Shown here: positions 1 to 10,531 of the stretch, in pieces
Numbering within the stretch: position 1 is the first letter of the stretch
Layout of the letters: each line of letters starts with the position of its first letter
Assembly: GCA_003864495.1 (NCBI GenBank)
Contig: ML133383.1
Coordinates: 5,626,880-5,690,879, forward strand
DNA: 64,000 bases
Direction: 5' to 3'
Origin: Nemopilema nomurai
Lineage: Eukaryota > Cnidaria > Scyphozoa > Rhizostomeae > Rhizostomatidae
Position numbers and translations under genes: made by a program
The notes under the pieces: generated by a model
Databases searched by the model: none
Seen by the model: only the letters and a program-made list of their open reading frames with translations
What the model was told of the DNA's origin: nothing

Positions 1-1358
1 AAATACTGAGTTAGCAGATTTTTAAAGAAACAAGGGCTAAAAGTAATTACCACAATATAGTTTCAAGAAAAAAAGCTGTTCGATCAATGCTACCAAGCAC
101 CATTAACGATGATTTGAAGGCCTAGCAATTTCGAAGTTTGAAAAGATGCGATCAACCATTGCATGGCGGGTAATTGAATGCCCTCTCAAGCCACGACGAA
201 CGAAAAAGAATAATGATAATTGCTGAAATTTCCCAACTTTGTTGGAGCAACTGATGGCAAGAATATTACCATAAAATGTCCGCTCTGTTAAGGCTCAGTG
301 TAAAGTATTGTTTAATTGATTTTGTTGATAGTACTGATCTATGGATGACTATGGACAACTCACTGGTGGAATCGTATTTGTAGTAATAACTTTTGAGGTG
401 CAAAGATAAATAACTTCATGAACCAAGGTTAGTTAGAGGCAGAGTATCAAAAATGTCTTATGCTGATATCTTCCCTGTGAACGTCTTTCTAAAGCCATTG
501 GAAAGCTTTCCCTTTTCCCTTCCCCACTTCTGAATGAACCACATAATGTAGGCCACCCATAATATAATGAACTTCCTTGAATTAATTCTTGACTGGAAAA
601 ATGGCCAGCGGAATAAGGATCAGCAGAAAATGAATTAAGAACCAAAATTATTCATCTTTAGATTTATTCAATTTATACATTTCCCTAGAACAATACAAAA
701 ACAATCAAACAAAATTTTCCATTTCATGATTGTGACGATGTAGGCAAATCGAATTTACGTCACTTTTCACGAGTATCAAACCGTCACTAAAACACAGCAT
801 TATATTTATGATCCGTTTCCTATGCTTCCTTTAAGCATTCTACTGTCTCTTGAAACGGCAACACAAGGCCTCCTTTGAACCCTCAACTTGTACATTGTGC
901 TTGATAAAATTACAGTTATGTCGCGCGATCAAGAGCCTCCCCCCTATCCCAAGCTTTGGCGTCCCTTTAAGCCTGCTGGAGAAAGGCCCGCAACATCACC
1001 ACTGTTTAGTTATAACAGTAATACTGGTCTAAAGAGCAACATTTTAATAAGAACAATGAACTTATGAAAATCTTAGGTGTTTTATTTTCTTCTACTGCGC
1101 ACAGCCTGGTTAAACGGTTGTTGCGCAGCAGCAATTACGATTCTGACGCTCAACATCATGACGTCATATTAACAACTCACTTCACCATTGAATGTAAACA
1201 CAACAAATTTTGTTGCACTCATTTCACGATCGAACACGGAAAGCGAGTGTTCTGCAGCTACTGAGCTATTTAGTTTATTCGTACGTGCCCGCTAGAGCAT
1301 ATCTAGCACTTTCATTTAGTTTCGCGCTAGAGAAGCTGTCTCTAGTCATACTTGAGCC
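1..1358. other. Upstream intergenic region of the coiled-coil gene
   Basis: No convincing exon was found on either strand. The open frames here are short and AT-driven. Roughly the last 350 bases are somewhat less AT-rich and contain a perfect CRE palindrome, so the promoter of the gene starting at 1359 probably lies here. No clear TATA box was identified. Confidence 0.5.
1159..1166. promoter_or_regulatory. CRE-type palindrome TGACGTCA
   Basis: A perfect TGACGTCA palindrome, the binding consensus of CREB/ATF bZIP factors, lies about 190 bases upstream of the predicted start codon at 1359. Its position suits a proximal promoter element. A single 8-mer can occur by chance, so function is inferred. 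Confidence 0.35.
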
Positions 1359-3517
1359 ATGGAGCGCAAAGTTCACCAAGAGGACCGCATTGCTCACAGA
1401 AAACTTGTGGCCGAGGAGAGTGGACATTTGTCTCTTGTTTCTGCTTCTTCGGTCTTCGGCATCCAGAAGGAGGTCCAGTTGAAAAGATCTAGTCGATTTT
1501 CTGGTGAGTCTTTGCATTCATCCACTTTATTCGTTCCTTCCTCATTTTTGCAAAGGCTTTCTCGGATGAAAAACTTTCTGACGATCTCCTGAAGCCAATG
1601 GATAATGTTTCGCTTTTTCCAGACTAGAAGAAGCTGATTAGTGCTCTTGCTGGCAAGAGGTTGCTATTATCTGATATTATAGATGACATTTTTAACAACA
1701 ATGCATATTGTCCTCAATAGATTCCGTATCGAAAATGGCCGGACAGCAGGGGCTTCTGCAAAAATTTCAGAACGTCTGGAACGACATAAAGTGCCTCGAA
1801 TCGAGCCTTGAGGCATTAGAAGCGCCCCTGGTTGCTAAGTCTTCTGGAAAAGAAAGACTGTTGCTTGATGCAATGGTTCATGGAAGGAAACTTGAGATCA
1901 TCTTTGCAGACAAAAGTGACAAAGTTGTTCTGGAAAAGTTAAGTAAGGAAGAGAAGCCTGTAAGTGGGGATACAAGGCCTTCGATCACGTCAACAGAAGA
2001 TGATATGGAGGCATACCTGATGGATATGAATCGCCGAAGGTCCCGTTTGTCGAAAAAGGTTGTCAAACTTAAGGAAATAATTTCAGAAGAGAAGAGGTTG
2101 AGAAAGGCGATCAGCAGAAGATCGCCTGAAAGAAAGGATGCCAAGGAGGAGATGTTTGAAAATGTAAACACCTCCGTTAGTGCGGGTCAAGATTCCCTGA
2201 AATCTAGCAAAGAGGATATGCTTTCCTGCATTGGTGCCCCTGAGTCAATGAATGAGTGCAGTTTCGAAAGCGATGGAACAACGGACATCGACATGGTCAG
2301 ACAAGCAGCCGCAGAGATGGAAGTTGGTCTCGAAAATGTCCAAGATAGAGCTGATCTGGAAATTGCAAATGAATATGAAGAAGGCCAATTGAAAGAATAC
2401 GATGAGGTACAGAGCCAAAGTAAGGAAGATGGCCAATGTGAAGACATAAACAAGTGCCAGAACGGAGATGAGCATGAGAGCCCAGCCGGGAGACAGAAGG
2501 AGGACCAAGTTGACAACCGATCCCAGAGCCAGGCCCTCAGCGTGGAAGAAACCGAAGTCCAGGATCAGAGAGAGCACCGGGCATCGTATCATGGTAAAGT
2601 CGAATACTTGAAGAAGGATCTAGCACAGGGTATGTCGACATTTCTCACAATACATGCTTTTTGTAAGGTATAAGTACAAGGAAGAAACCCAGGGCTATAT
2701 GCGGAGCATTGTAACTTGATTGCTCTTGTAAGAAAAAACAATTTCACATTCAGATTTATATTTGCTTGCAGATTCAGAATTGCTGAAAAGCAAGATCAGA
2801 GTCCTGGTGCAGGACCTTACGGAGACACTTACCGAGATATTTTACTTGGAAGGGAGGCAAGCGAAGATAGAAGCCCCATACCTAGCTAAATTATTTCAAG
2901 CAAGAAAGCCAGTGGTCGAGTCACTGACGTACCTCAAGAGACGGGCCCAAGAACGCCTCAGAATAAAGGAGATGACTTTGGTTGTGAAACTCATATCTTT
3001 GGACTGGAAGCAAGAGGCATTCGAAACAGAATATCCTGCTACCGAGAAATGTTTCAAGTATCTCAAATCAACTTTGGAAAAGAAGCTTGAAAGACGAGAT
3101 GAACTGCGAAGAAACATTCGCAGACTGGAGCTGCATGAACTGCAAGCGAAGTACCTTGAAATGATGACGAAGAACGAGAATCAGGTGACCTCTACTGAAA
3201 GCCGAACTTTGCTGACAGATGGACAGGTCAGTGGCCTTGATGGACAGGACCAGAGGCTGAGTTTGACAGAAGAGGGGCTAGATGTGCTGAGTGGTTCCGA
3301 CAGCAACATGAAGTGGCTTGAAAAATCTGCCACCCCCCAGCCCTCTTGTGTGCCTGAAGACACAAGTCAACGTGATTCGGAGCCCCCTTGCCCACATGGC
3401 TCCGACTGCCTTTTGCAGATTGGAGATTTCGCCCCTGTATGCACGAGAGATGACCCGCCTTTTTTCCCAATGATCCCTGTTGAAGACTGGGACGCGGAAT
3501 GCAGGGCATCCTGTTAG
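1359..3517 (+). CDS. Three-exon gene: 599-aa coiled-coil, acidic protein with duplicated helical domain, function unknown
   Basis: Exons 1359-1503, 1721-2629 and 2772-3517 join with GT-AG introns, both phase 1, to give exactly 600 codons including the stop. The start ATG sits in a good context (gagccATGg). There is no signal peptide or membrane segment. Residues about 58-165 are helical and charged. Residues about 170-340 are low-complexity, rich in E, D, Q, K and S. Residues about 353-475 form a second helical, coiled-coil-like stretch. The two helical parts look homologous: LEALEAPLVAK (about 78-88) lines up with QAKIEAPYLAK (about 381-391), and an Arg/Lys-rich helix follows in both. The C-terminus has a short Cys motif (CPHGSDC) and ends ECRASC. 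I do not recognise the family. A scaffold or cytoskeletal role would be guesswork. The gene structure is well supported; the function is not. Confidence 0.8.
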
Positions 3518-4485
3518 TGTTATGGAATAATCTTATTGCTTGTTCACCAAAGTTAAGAACATTGTATGAAGCTATGTATGCTATATTAACAAAGTGTCCT
3601 AAAGAGATGATGCATTGAAGTTTTTATCGATTTTTTCTCTCTGTCTTTTCACCCCACTCTGGGATCTTGCATGAATAGTTTATGAGCTTTAAGATAATCA
3701 TAAACCAGGGTTATTTGATGGGCTCCAAAAAATAATCTCCCGACAGATAGCTGAACTTCCCCTGTGCTCTTCTAAAGTTAGATGTTATGTAGCCTATGCT
3801 CTTTTTATCACCCTCTGGTGCTCTCGATCCGCAACGGCCTATTTATTCTGTCAGCTTTTGGTTATTTTCCGACGTTTGCATACTCTGAGGAGTGTCGGAC
3901 GAAAAAATACTTTAAGTATGCAAAATCTTGTTCCGCTATTTCTAGCTGAACCTGAAATTCTGATACAGCACTTCCTGAAACCTTGCAGGGGAAAGTTGCG
4001 CTGTTTGAAAACTTATACAAAATATCTGACATGCATAGTCCTTACAACAATGTAGCAAAAGTTGCATGATAAATTTCATCATTAAATACTGAGAAGAAAC
4101 ACGGTATTACATTTACAGTTTTAAAACCAAACCTTTTTAGAAACAGAAATTAGAAAAATAAAACATCGCCAGGATGCATGAAACAACAATGCCACAACAA
4201 GCAGGTTTCGAGCCAACAAAATCCTCTTTCAATGTAGCCAGTGGGAAGGCGCAATGGCCTGATGAAAATTTCGCCACAAACAAGCTTGCTTGAGGTAGCC
4301 ACTGATCAGTGGAATCAGCTATCAACAAGTCACAAAAGCAAACACTGCAATCGGTTAGATTGTCAGAATTCTCAGCAAATATTTGATGGCAAATGGGCCT
4401 ACTCTTTACTGTTAATACCAAAACACCGTGCAAAAATTGTGTTTAATCAGGTAATTAACCGGAAGAGGCCAGGTTTTGGCCACAG

Positions 4486-4604
4486 ACAAAGTGACGAATA
4501 CAGTCACGCCAAGCTACTTCAAGTGGCTGGTCATTTTCCTACTGGGCCTAGTCCTGGAAGACGCGTTCAGGACACTGAGAAGGAAGCACAGACGAAACCG
4601 TTAA
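4486..4604 (+). CDS. Candidate terminal exon with a C-terminal membrane helix (weak)
   Basis: After a possible acceptor (ttttggccacag) the frame reads KVTNTVTPSYFKWLVIF, continues as a hydrophobic helix (LLGLVLED) and ends in a basic tail (FRTLRRKHRRNR) before TAA at 4602-4604. A single membrane helix with a positive cytoplasmic tail is a believable protein end, and third codon positions are GC-rich. Against it, no upstream exons were found, and GTAAGT directly follows the stop, so another frame could instead be a spliced internal exon. Confidence 0.2.
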
Positions 4605-5402
4605 GTAAGTTATTTCCTCTCTAAAAGATTTGTTCATTAAAAACGAGCTGTACTTACTGCCCGAAAGAAAAGTGGCTATAAGAAACAGTAAATTTCAAGG
4701 TCTTTACAACGCGAATGTTCATAGTCTGCTCCGTGAGATGGCACCTCGTCTTATGGCTTGAACGGGGTTCAGTTCCATCTTGCAGCCCCAAAATATGAAT
4801 CTGAATCTTCACATTCACAAGATATTCTGGATATTCACAAGAGGACCATAGTTATATTGAATGTTATTTCGCCACATGTTTCTACCATGGGTACCAGACT
4901 CACTCACTAGGCCTTTCCGAGGGGCGATTCACTCTAGCAAATAGTGTACGAGATTTCTCCTAAAACAATAGGATCCCTGGGGATTTTCAGATAAAACAAT
5001 AGGACTTCCACAAAAGGTGTACGAGATTTACTTAGCGGTATTTGACCCTCGCGCCTATCAGCCTAACCTCATCTATTCGTATTCTCAGGCATATCACAGG
5101 GTTGGTCTAAGAATATCATATCATATCACATAACTAAGTCTAGTTTTGGACGGGGACGTGCCATTTTGGTTCAAAGTTTAGACCCATAATTCCGCACATG
5201 TCTGGAAAAATGTTACCCATAATTCTGCAAGACACAGGACATTTTTCAAGTTACGATAAAAACTTCAAACAACTTTTGTATGTCCTTTGTTCTAAAATTT
5301 TAACATTACATACAAATCACTCAATTCCAAGAGCATTTAGGGAACCCATTGGTGTAAGTCAGATGTCTAACTTTCATTTCGTTACTTCTAAATGTCCCTC
5401 TT

Positions 5403-5631
5403 GATGATTTTGCAATATTTTTCCAAAATGGTACTCATAACTCTGCATATTTCTTCAAATGGTAACCATAATTCCGCACATAATTTAAAAACTGATACCC
5501 ATAATTCCGCACATAATTTAAAAACTGATACCCATAATTCCGCACATAATTTAAAAACTGATACCCATAATTCCGCACATAATTTAAAAACTGATACCCA
5601 TAATTCCGCATTTTTTGGAAAAAAGGTATAA
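5403..5631. repeat. 33-bp minisatellite, about seven copies, plus two detached copies at 5185-5250
   Basis: The core unit runs cataattccgcacataatt followed by taaaaactgatacc. Four near-identical copies start at 5467, 5500, 5533 and 5566 and a partial one at 5599. Diverged copies lie at 5403 and 5436, and two more at 5185 and 5218. Because 33 is divisible by three, the array stays open in frames on both strands and gives spurious repetitive ORFs (HNSAHNLKTDT on +). I read it as non-coding satellite DNA. Confidence 0.9.
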
Positions 5632-6451
5632 GAAGAGTCACAGTTATAAGAAGAACAAAGATCCAGATACAAAATCGTTACGCATCAAGCATATGGGGCT
5701 TGTAATGTAACAGTTGCCAGGGCGGCCCGCAGTGGTATAGACTGTATGAGTCTCGTACCATTCTATTTCCAAAAAACTTTAAATTCGTTTTTTACTGCAA
5801 TTGGGGCAGTAACGGAGGCGCATTTCGGGCTCAATATTTACTCAAACGTCAGACGACAAAAAGCGTTCCTTTCCGTTCCAAAAAGCGGTCCACTTAAAAA
5901 GTTTTCCGAATAACGGAACAATTCAGTTGTCGTGTGAACACTTGATCGTTGCTTGAACTTATGATCGTTGCTTTCCATTTTGCGGACTTATTTCGTGTAA
6001 TTTTACGTGAAGTTGCGCAAAGGCAGACATGTTCATTGCAGTATTGCCGTATCTGAGCTTATTCTTTGCCCAATCTAAGTTCTTTGTTGCCTGAGATGCT
6101 TTGATGTCCCGTTTGGTTTCAGGCAACAACTGCACAATGCTACCTGACCATTTAACCTCAGCGTGTCTATGTCATTGGTTCATTCGGGGGGAGATTAGCC
6201 GGTGTGTGCGAAGGAGCAGAAACGTTCCCCTGTTCCGTTCCATTCTCGTGTGGAGGGGGCCTAAGCCTACTATGCCAGCTGGCTTGACCAATGATCCTAT
6301 TTACGTTGGTTACAAAGTGGCTTGTTTCCCAATGCATTTGTTTTAAGAAAAACAAAGCGTAAGTAAAAACTCAGTTATTCTGCCATACAACATTTTGTTT
6401 TTTAGAGTTTATTGTTTGAAACATTCGTCTTGTAATTTTTGTCTTGTAGAC

Positions 6452-7465
6452 ATGGCACAACCCCTAGCACTAAAGCTGATTGACATCTCTGGTGTGAGTG
6501 AAGACCCCCTGAAACTCGGTGAAGTCGCAAAACTGGTTAGAGAACAATGCGTTACGACTGGGTTTTTCATGCTGAAAATGCCAGATGGCATGCAGCCACT
6601 GGTGAAATCGGTGCTCGAGTCTGCAAGACAGTTCTTCATGCTGCCAGAGAATGAAAAACAGAAGCTGAACAATTCAGTTTTGTCGCAAATGAGATTCAAT
6701 GGGCAAAGTATCTCTGGCACAGGTAGTGGCTACAGAGGGGTGTCCAACGACCCCAATTTCAAATCAGATACTCGCGAAAGTTTCAATATGGGTCCGGATG
6801 TTAATGAGAGCGAAATCATTTCAGGAGGATATTCCGGGAGTGGGCTGACGCCATGGCCTAACGAGGGCCTGCTTCCTGGTTGGAAAAGCGTTATGCAGCA
6901 GTACAGCGACTCCCTTCTTAGCTCAGTCGTTCCCGCATTAAAAAAAGTATTCGCAGTTTCGTTAGGGCTGGAAAAGGATTATTTTGACCAGCCAGGACAA
7001 TTTGATAAACACACATGGTTATTAGGTCTGACTCATTATTTTCCCAAAAAATCGGATCCATTATCAGACGTTTATGGTATAAAGCCGCATTGCGATTCAG
7101 GAATGTTCGCCCTTCTGTTCGGAGACGGAAAGCCTGGTCTCCAGATCTGTTTGGACAAGTCAGCGGAGGCATGCGAACGAGAGTGGGTGGATGTGCAGAT
7201 TCCGACCGAGGGGCAATTGATCGTCAACATTGGCCAGGTGCTTGAACGATGGAGTGGCGGTTTATACAAAGCAACGATGCACAGGGTAGTGCTCGACGGA
7301 ACAGTAGACAGGCTTTCCGTGCCCTTCTTTTATGATCCGAACATAGACCTCATAATCAAGCCACTGACTGCAATCGAGGCTAGTCCAAGAGAGACTTACA
7401 AGCCGGAGACGCCAGGCCAAATGATGTTAGATCGCCTGCACAAGTCCAACGAGGACTTTGAATAG
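6452..7465 (+). CDS. Isopenicillin-N-synthase-like Fe(II)/2-oxoglutarate-dependent dioxygenase
   Basis: The 337-residue protein has the usual length and architecture of the IPNS-like non-heme iron oxygenase family. The N-terminal DIOX_N-type region (about 8-110) includes the GFFMLKMPDG segment. The double-stranded beta-helix follows, with the iron-binding HCD (H213, D215) and distal H277 (TMHRVV), then R287-L-S289, the RxS motif that binds the 2-oxoglutarate carboxylate. VNIGQVLERWSGGLYKATMH is typical of the family. Enzymes of this kind oxidise small molecules using O2, Fe(II) and usually 2-oxoglutarate; the substrate here is unknown. The ATG at 6452 is chosen because an upstream extension begins in non-conserved sequence and a splice acceptor (gtcttgtag) ends at 6449, suggesting a 5'UTR intron. 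No intron breaks the coding region, unlike both neighbours. No signal peptide, so probably cytosolic. Confidence 0.92.
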   Translation: MAQPLALKLIDISGVSEDPLKLGEVAKLVREQCVTTGFFMLKMPDGMQPLVKSVLESARQFFMLPENEKQKLNNSVLSQMRFNGQSISGTGSGYRGVSNDPNFKSDTRESFNMGPDVNESEIISGGYSGSGLTPWPNEGLLPGWKSVMQQYSDSLLSSVVPALKKVFAVSLGLEKDYFDQPGQFDKHTWLLGLTHYFPKKSDPLSDVYGIKPHCDSGMFALLFGDGKPGLQICLDKSAEACEREWVDVQIPTEGQLIVNIGQVLERWSGGLYKATMHRVVLDGTVDRLSVPFFYDPNIDLIIKPLTAIEASPRETYKPETPGQMMLDRLHKSNEDFE

Positions 7466-9095
7466 GTAACAAGCAACTCCGATACGGTCAAATGCCAAGA
7501 CGTGATTCCCTGTTTAAACATAAAGACCACCTCGTGCTTTTAAGGACAGTCAAAATATCAATTTGGCCTTCCTCTAGATCTTTCATCGCTACACCTACAG
7601 GAGCAAATCCATGATATACACAATTTCATTTTTTGAAAGGTGCCAATGGTTTTTATAAGTCTTGAATAACTCTTGACACCATCTGTTCTAGAAAAAAACT
7701 TTTAAAGGACTTTCTAGTATGCTTGAAAAACCTTCCTAGTTTAATTTATGTAATGTTGTTTATGTTTGCAAAGACACTCATTAATGACGTTAACAAAAGA
7801 ATGCAGTCGTTGTTTCTGTATGCGGCTCATGATTTTGTTAAACATACCTTTTCTCAATCAACTCAGTTCCTCCAAAAAAAGCCAGCGAAGCTCCCTACAG
7901 AACATGGCCCTCTATCTTCGACCCCTTTATGACAAAGCTACCATATGCGGCTATTTTGGAACAATCAATTAAGTGAGGATTTAGGTGCATAAAAAACGCG
8001 CAAAACAGGAAGCACATTTTTTCATACATTCGAGCACAAAGCCAATAGTCGGCTCAATAGTTTACTATTCTGGCAGTACTAAGCCATTCGATAAGAATCC
8101 ATGTTTTTAAACTTGCCTTCGACCGTGTTTTGCTTGATAAACGATGTTATGACTGCTGTGGCAAGCTTTATAACTCGAGTAAATATTTGTATTTCGTCTT
8201 CTTGTGCTTTTGTGCTGGAAAAGATTTTCAGCTTTCAGAGATCCAAAGCTGGTCTTTGAAAGGACTCTTTTAGTATTATCTTAGGACTTGTAGCTCTGTT
8301 GTTGTTACACTTTTATTTCCCTATTAATTCCGGTAACACTAGAGACCCACATATAACAATGTTGATAATTGTATTGGCTGATAGCAAAACTTTTACACGT
8401 TTCTTAACGTCTTTTGTAACATTTTTGTGGTTGAAAATAAAGTTTTTGAAAGTCCACATTTTTGTATGCATGTTTTGAGTACATTATTCTCTCTGTTTAT
8501 AACAAATTTTACAGGTAAACGTCTCTTTCACAAATGAATGAAAGTATCGAAATGAATGCTAGTCTAATGAAGGCCAATCAATCAATCGACTAATTTTTCT
8601 GACCATTTTGTATATCAAAAGTACACGCTTTTTTATAAGGAACCTACCTCAAGGCCTAGGTCCAAAAGTTACTTATTCGTGGACCTCAAATCATCAGATT
8701 TCAGTACCAAAAGTTCCTTAAAAGTTCCTTAATTTTCACTGCATACCAATAAGCCTTAGCATTTAATAGAGAGAGGGGCGAGACAGCATATGCGGAAACT
8801 ACCCAACGAAGCACTTGACACACGAATAGCAAACAATCTATGCGAGTATTGGCTGCAAATGAATGGAACCGGCTTTTTTTCTTGATGCTTGCAGTTATAA
8901 AAAATTTCAAATGGAAAAGTTCGTTTTTAGTAGTATAAGTTCTTTAAATATTTCGGCCTTCTACATGTAGGTTCCTTATAAAGTGGTTACTTGTAAAAAA
9001 GCGTGCCCTAAATTTGATGCTTTTGAGAGTAAGCCTCTGCGAAGGGGCATCACCCTTTACTGGGCTGGGTTTGGCATAATCTGAAGGCCAGCAAA
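7466..9095. other. 3'UTR and intergenic spacer between dioxygenase and dehydrogenase
   Basis: The first ~970 bases probably form the dioxygenase 3'UTR, ending near the AATAAA at 8436-8441. The rest, up to the ATG at 9096, should contain the dehydrogenase promoter. Only short, non-conserved ORFs were seen, and no WW-domain-like exon was found upstream of 9096. Confidence 0.5.
8436..8441 (+). terminator. Poly(A) signal AATAAA, probably for the dioxygenase gene
   Basis: A canonical AATAAA lies about 970 bases after the dioxygenase stop and is followed within about 30 bases by T/G-rich sequence (atttttgtatgcatgttttg), the usual downstream element. It is the first canonical signal after that gene on this strand. 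Confidence 0.5.
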
Positions 9096-10531
9096 ATGGC
9101 TTCAAAATCACAGATTGGTCTGCTGCAGAGAGAAAGAGGAACCACCCTCGACGATGTTGCCATCGAATGTGCAAAAGTCTGCATCATTACTGGTGCAAAT
9201 AGTGGAATCGGGTTTGAAACGGCGTTGAAGATGGCGGCGTTAGACTACGAAGTTATTCTGGCCTGCAGGGACGCCCACCGTGGAAATGCCGCTGTGGCCA
9301 GAATCAGACAGCAAATTCCCGAATGTGATGTTTCGTTCATGCAGCTTGATCTGGCTTCGCTTAAATCAGTCAGGAAGTTTGTTGATAATTTTCACAAAAC
9401 TGGAAAGAAGCTTAACGTGTTGATAAATAACGCAGGTATGCATACAGGCGCTCATATATTCTGCAAGATGCAGAAGGAAAGTTTACTCAAAACTTGTACT
9501 GATAACCCAAATACTAGGCATAGGGAATGACAAACGTACCCAATGTTTTCGTCACACAATGCAACAATTTTCCTTTAAGAGTAGCGAAAAATGTTAAATT
9601 TCTTTATACTACATTATGCTGTATTTCAAGCACAGGTTTATATTGAATGCTGAAACAGTGCTGTGACACAGTAAATCAGTCAATTAACGAAGATTATCTT
9701 GGCAGTAATGATGGTAAAACCCATTTCTAGCAAAAAAGCTTGTTATTGATTTTACAATTCTACAATTCTTTTTACTCCAGACTTGATTGTATGGCCATGT
9801 TTCAGAGCATTATTGGGCTTCTCAAAATATATGACTTGTAATATGTATGATAATCATTTGCTTTTATTTTAGCCACCATATGCAACATGAGGGATGAATC
9901 ACCAACTTTCACAGAAGATGGCTTAGAGCTGACTTTTGGGGTAAACCATCTGGGTCATTTTTTGCTCACAATGTTATTGTTGGAGGATCTGAAGAAAAGT
10001 GGTCCTGATTCCAGAGTTGTTGTTGTCTCTTCAGAACTACATAATCCAAGCTCCAGTGGTCACAGAAGAAATAAAACACCAACTATCGACTTTGAAAACC
10101 CACAGCTTCTTGCTCCAGGTACCTTTGATTCTATGCTGGCATACAAAAATTCTAAGCTTGCTAATGTGCTTTTCAGTTATGAGCTTGATAGAAACGTACA
10201 TGGCTCGGGACTGACTTGTAACTGTGTTGCACCTGGATTTGTACCTCAGACAAGGCTTAATCGGAGAAACAGAATTATCAGATGCATGTTGATCACATGT
10301 TTTAGAGGCATTTTACGGTGCCTACCCATTTCTCGCTCTGCTTCAAAAGCTGCAGATTCCATCATATATGTTGCAACAAATGAAAATCTTCAGGGAGTAG
10401 GTGGAAAGTATTTTATTGATTGCAGTGTGGCTGACAGCTCCCAAGAATCCATTAACAGGGAGGTTGCTGAGAAGCTATGGAAATTATCTATAGATCTGGT
10501 TCAGTATGATGTGCAAGAAAACTCTAAATGA
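9096..10531 (+). CDS. Short-chain dehydrogenase/reductase, WWOX/RDH-like but without WW domains
   Basis: Exon 1 (9096-9435) and exon 2 (9873-10531) join with a phase-1 GT-AG intron to give 332 residues. The Rossmann cofactor motif TGANSGIG sits near residues 32-39. ACRD at the end of the second strand and LDLASLKSVRKF follow. The junction creates NNAATICN in place of the classical NNAG. The catalytic set is present: N of VNHLGHF, S of VVVVSSE and YKNSK (YxxxK). The C-terminal pattern GVGGKYFIDC...SQESINREVAEKLWKLS resembles WWOX (GLGGMYFNNC...ARTLWALS), as does NAAT. SDRs of this type use NAD(P)(H) on retinoids, steroids or other carbonyls. The start is the first ATG of the frame in good context and leaves only a ~28-residue leader, too short for WW domains. 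SDR membership is near certain; the WWOX-like label is moderate, with retinol dehydrogenase or DHRS as alternatives. Confidence 0.92.

Larger units (their letters stand above)
3518..6451. other. Intergenic region with minisatellite and possible transposon debris
   Basis: This stretch separates the coiled-coil gene from the dioxygenase. A possible poly(A) signal ATTAAA lies at 4081-4086, about 560 bases after the stop at 3517. It also contains a candidate terminal exon near 4486-4604 and a 33-bp tandem repeat near 5403-5631. About 5800-6280 repeats GTTCCGTTCC-like words and TCGTGTG words, resembling non-autonomous DNA transposon sequence, but I could not pair its ends. No other gene is visible. 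Confidence 0.5.

Noticed and set aside
1878..2592. Minus-strand ORFs of 97-115 codons opposite the coiled-coil gene
   Set aside because: Shadows of the + strand exon; Ser/Leu-rich composition follows from the complementary Glu/Lys codons.
5403..5631. CRISPR-like array
   Set aside because: The copies are contiguous with no unique spacers, and the genome is eukaryotic.
5392..5672. ORFs of 68-94 codons on both strands
   Set aside because: They are translations of the 33-bp satellite in several frames and have no non-repeat protein content.
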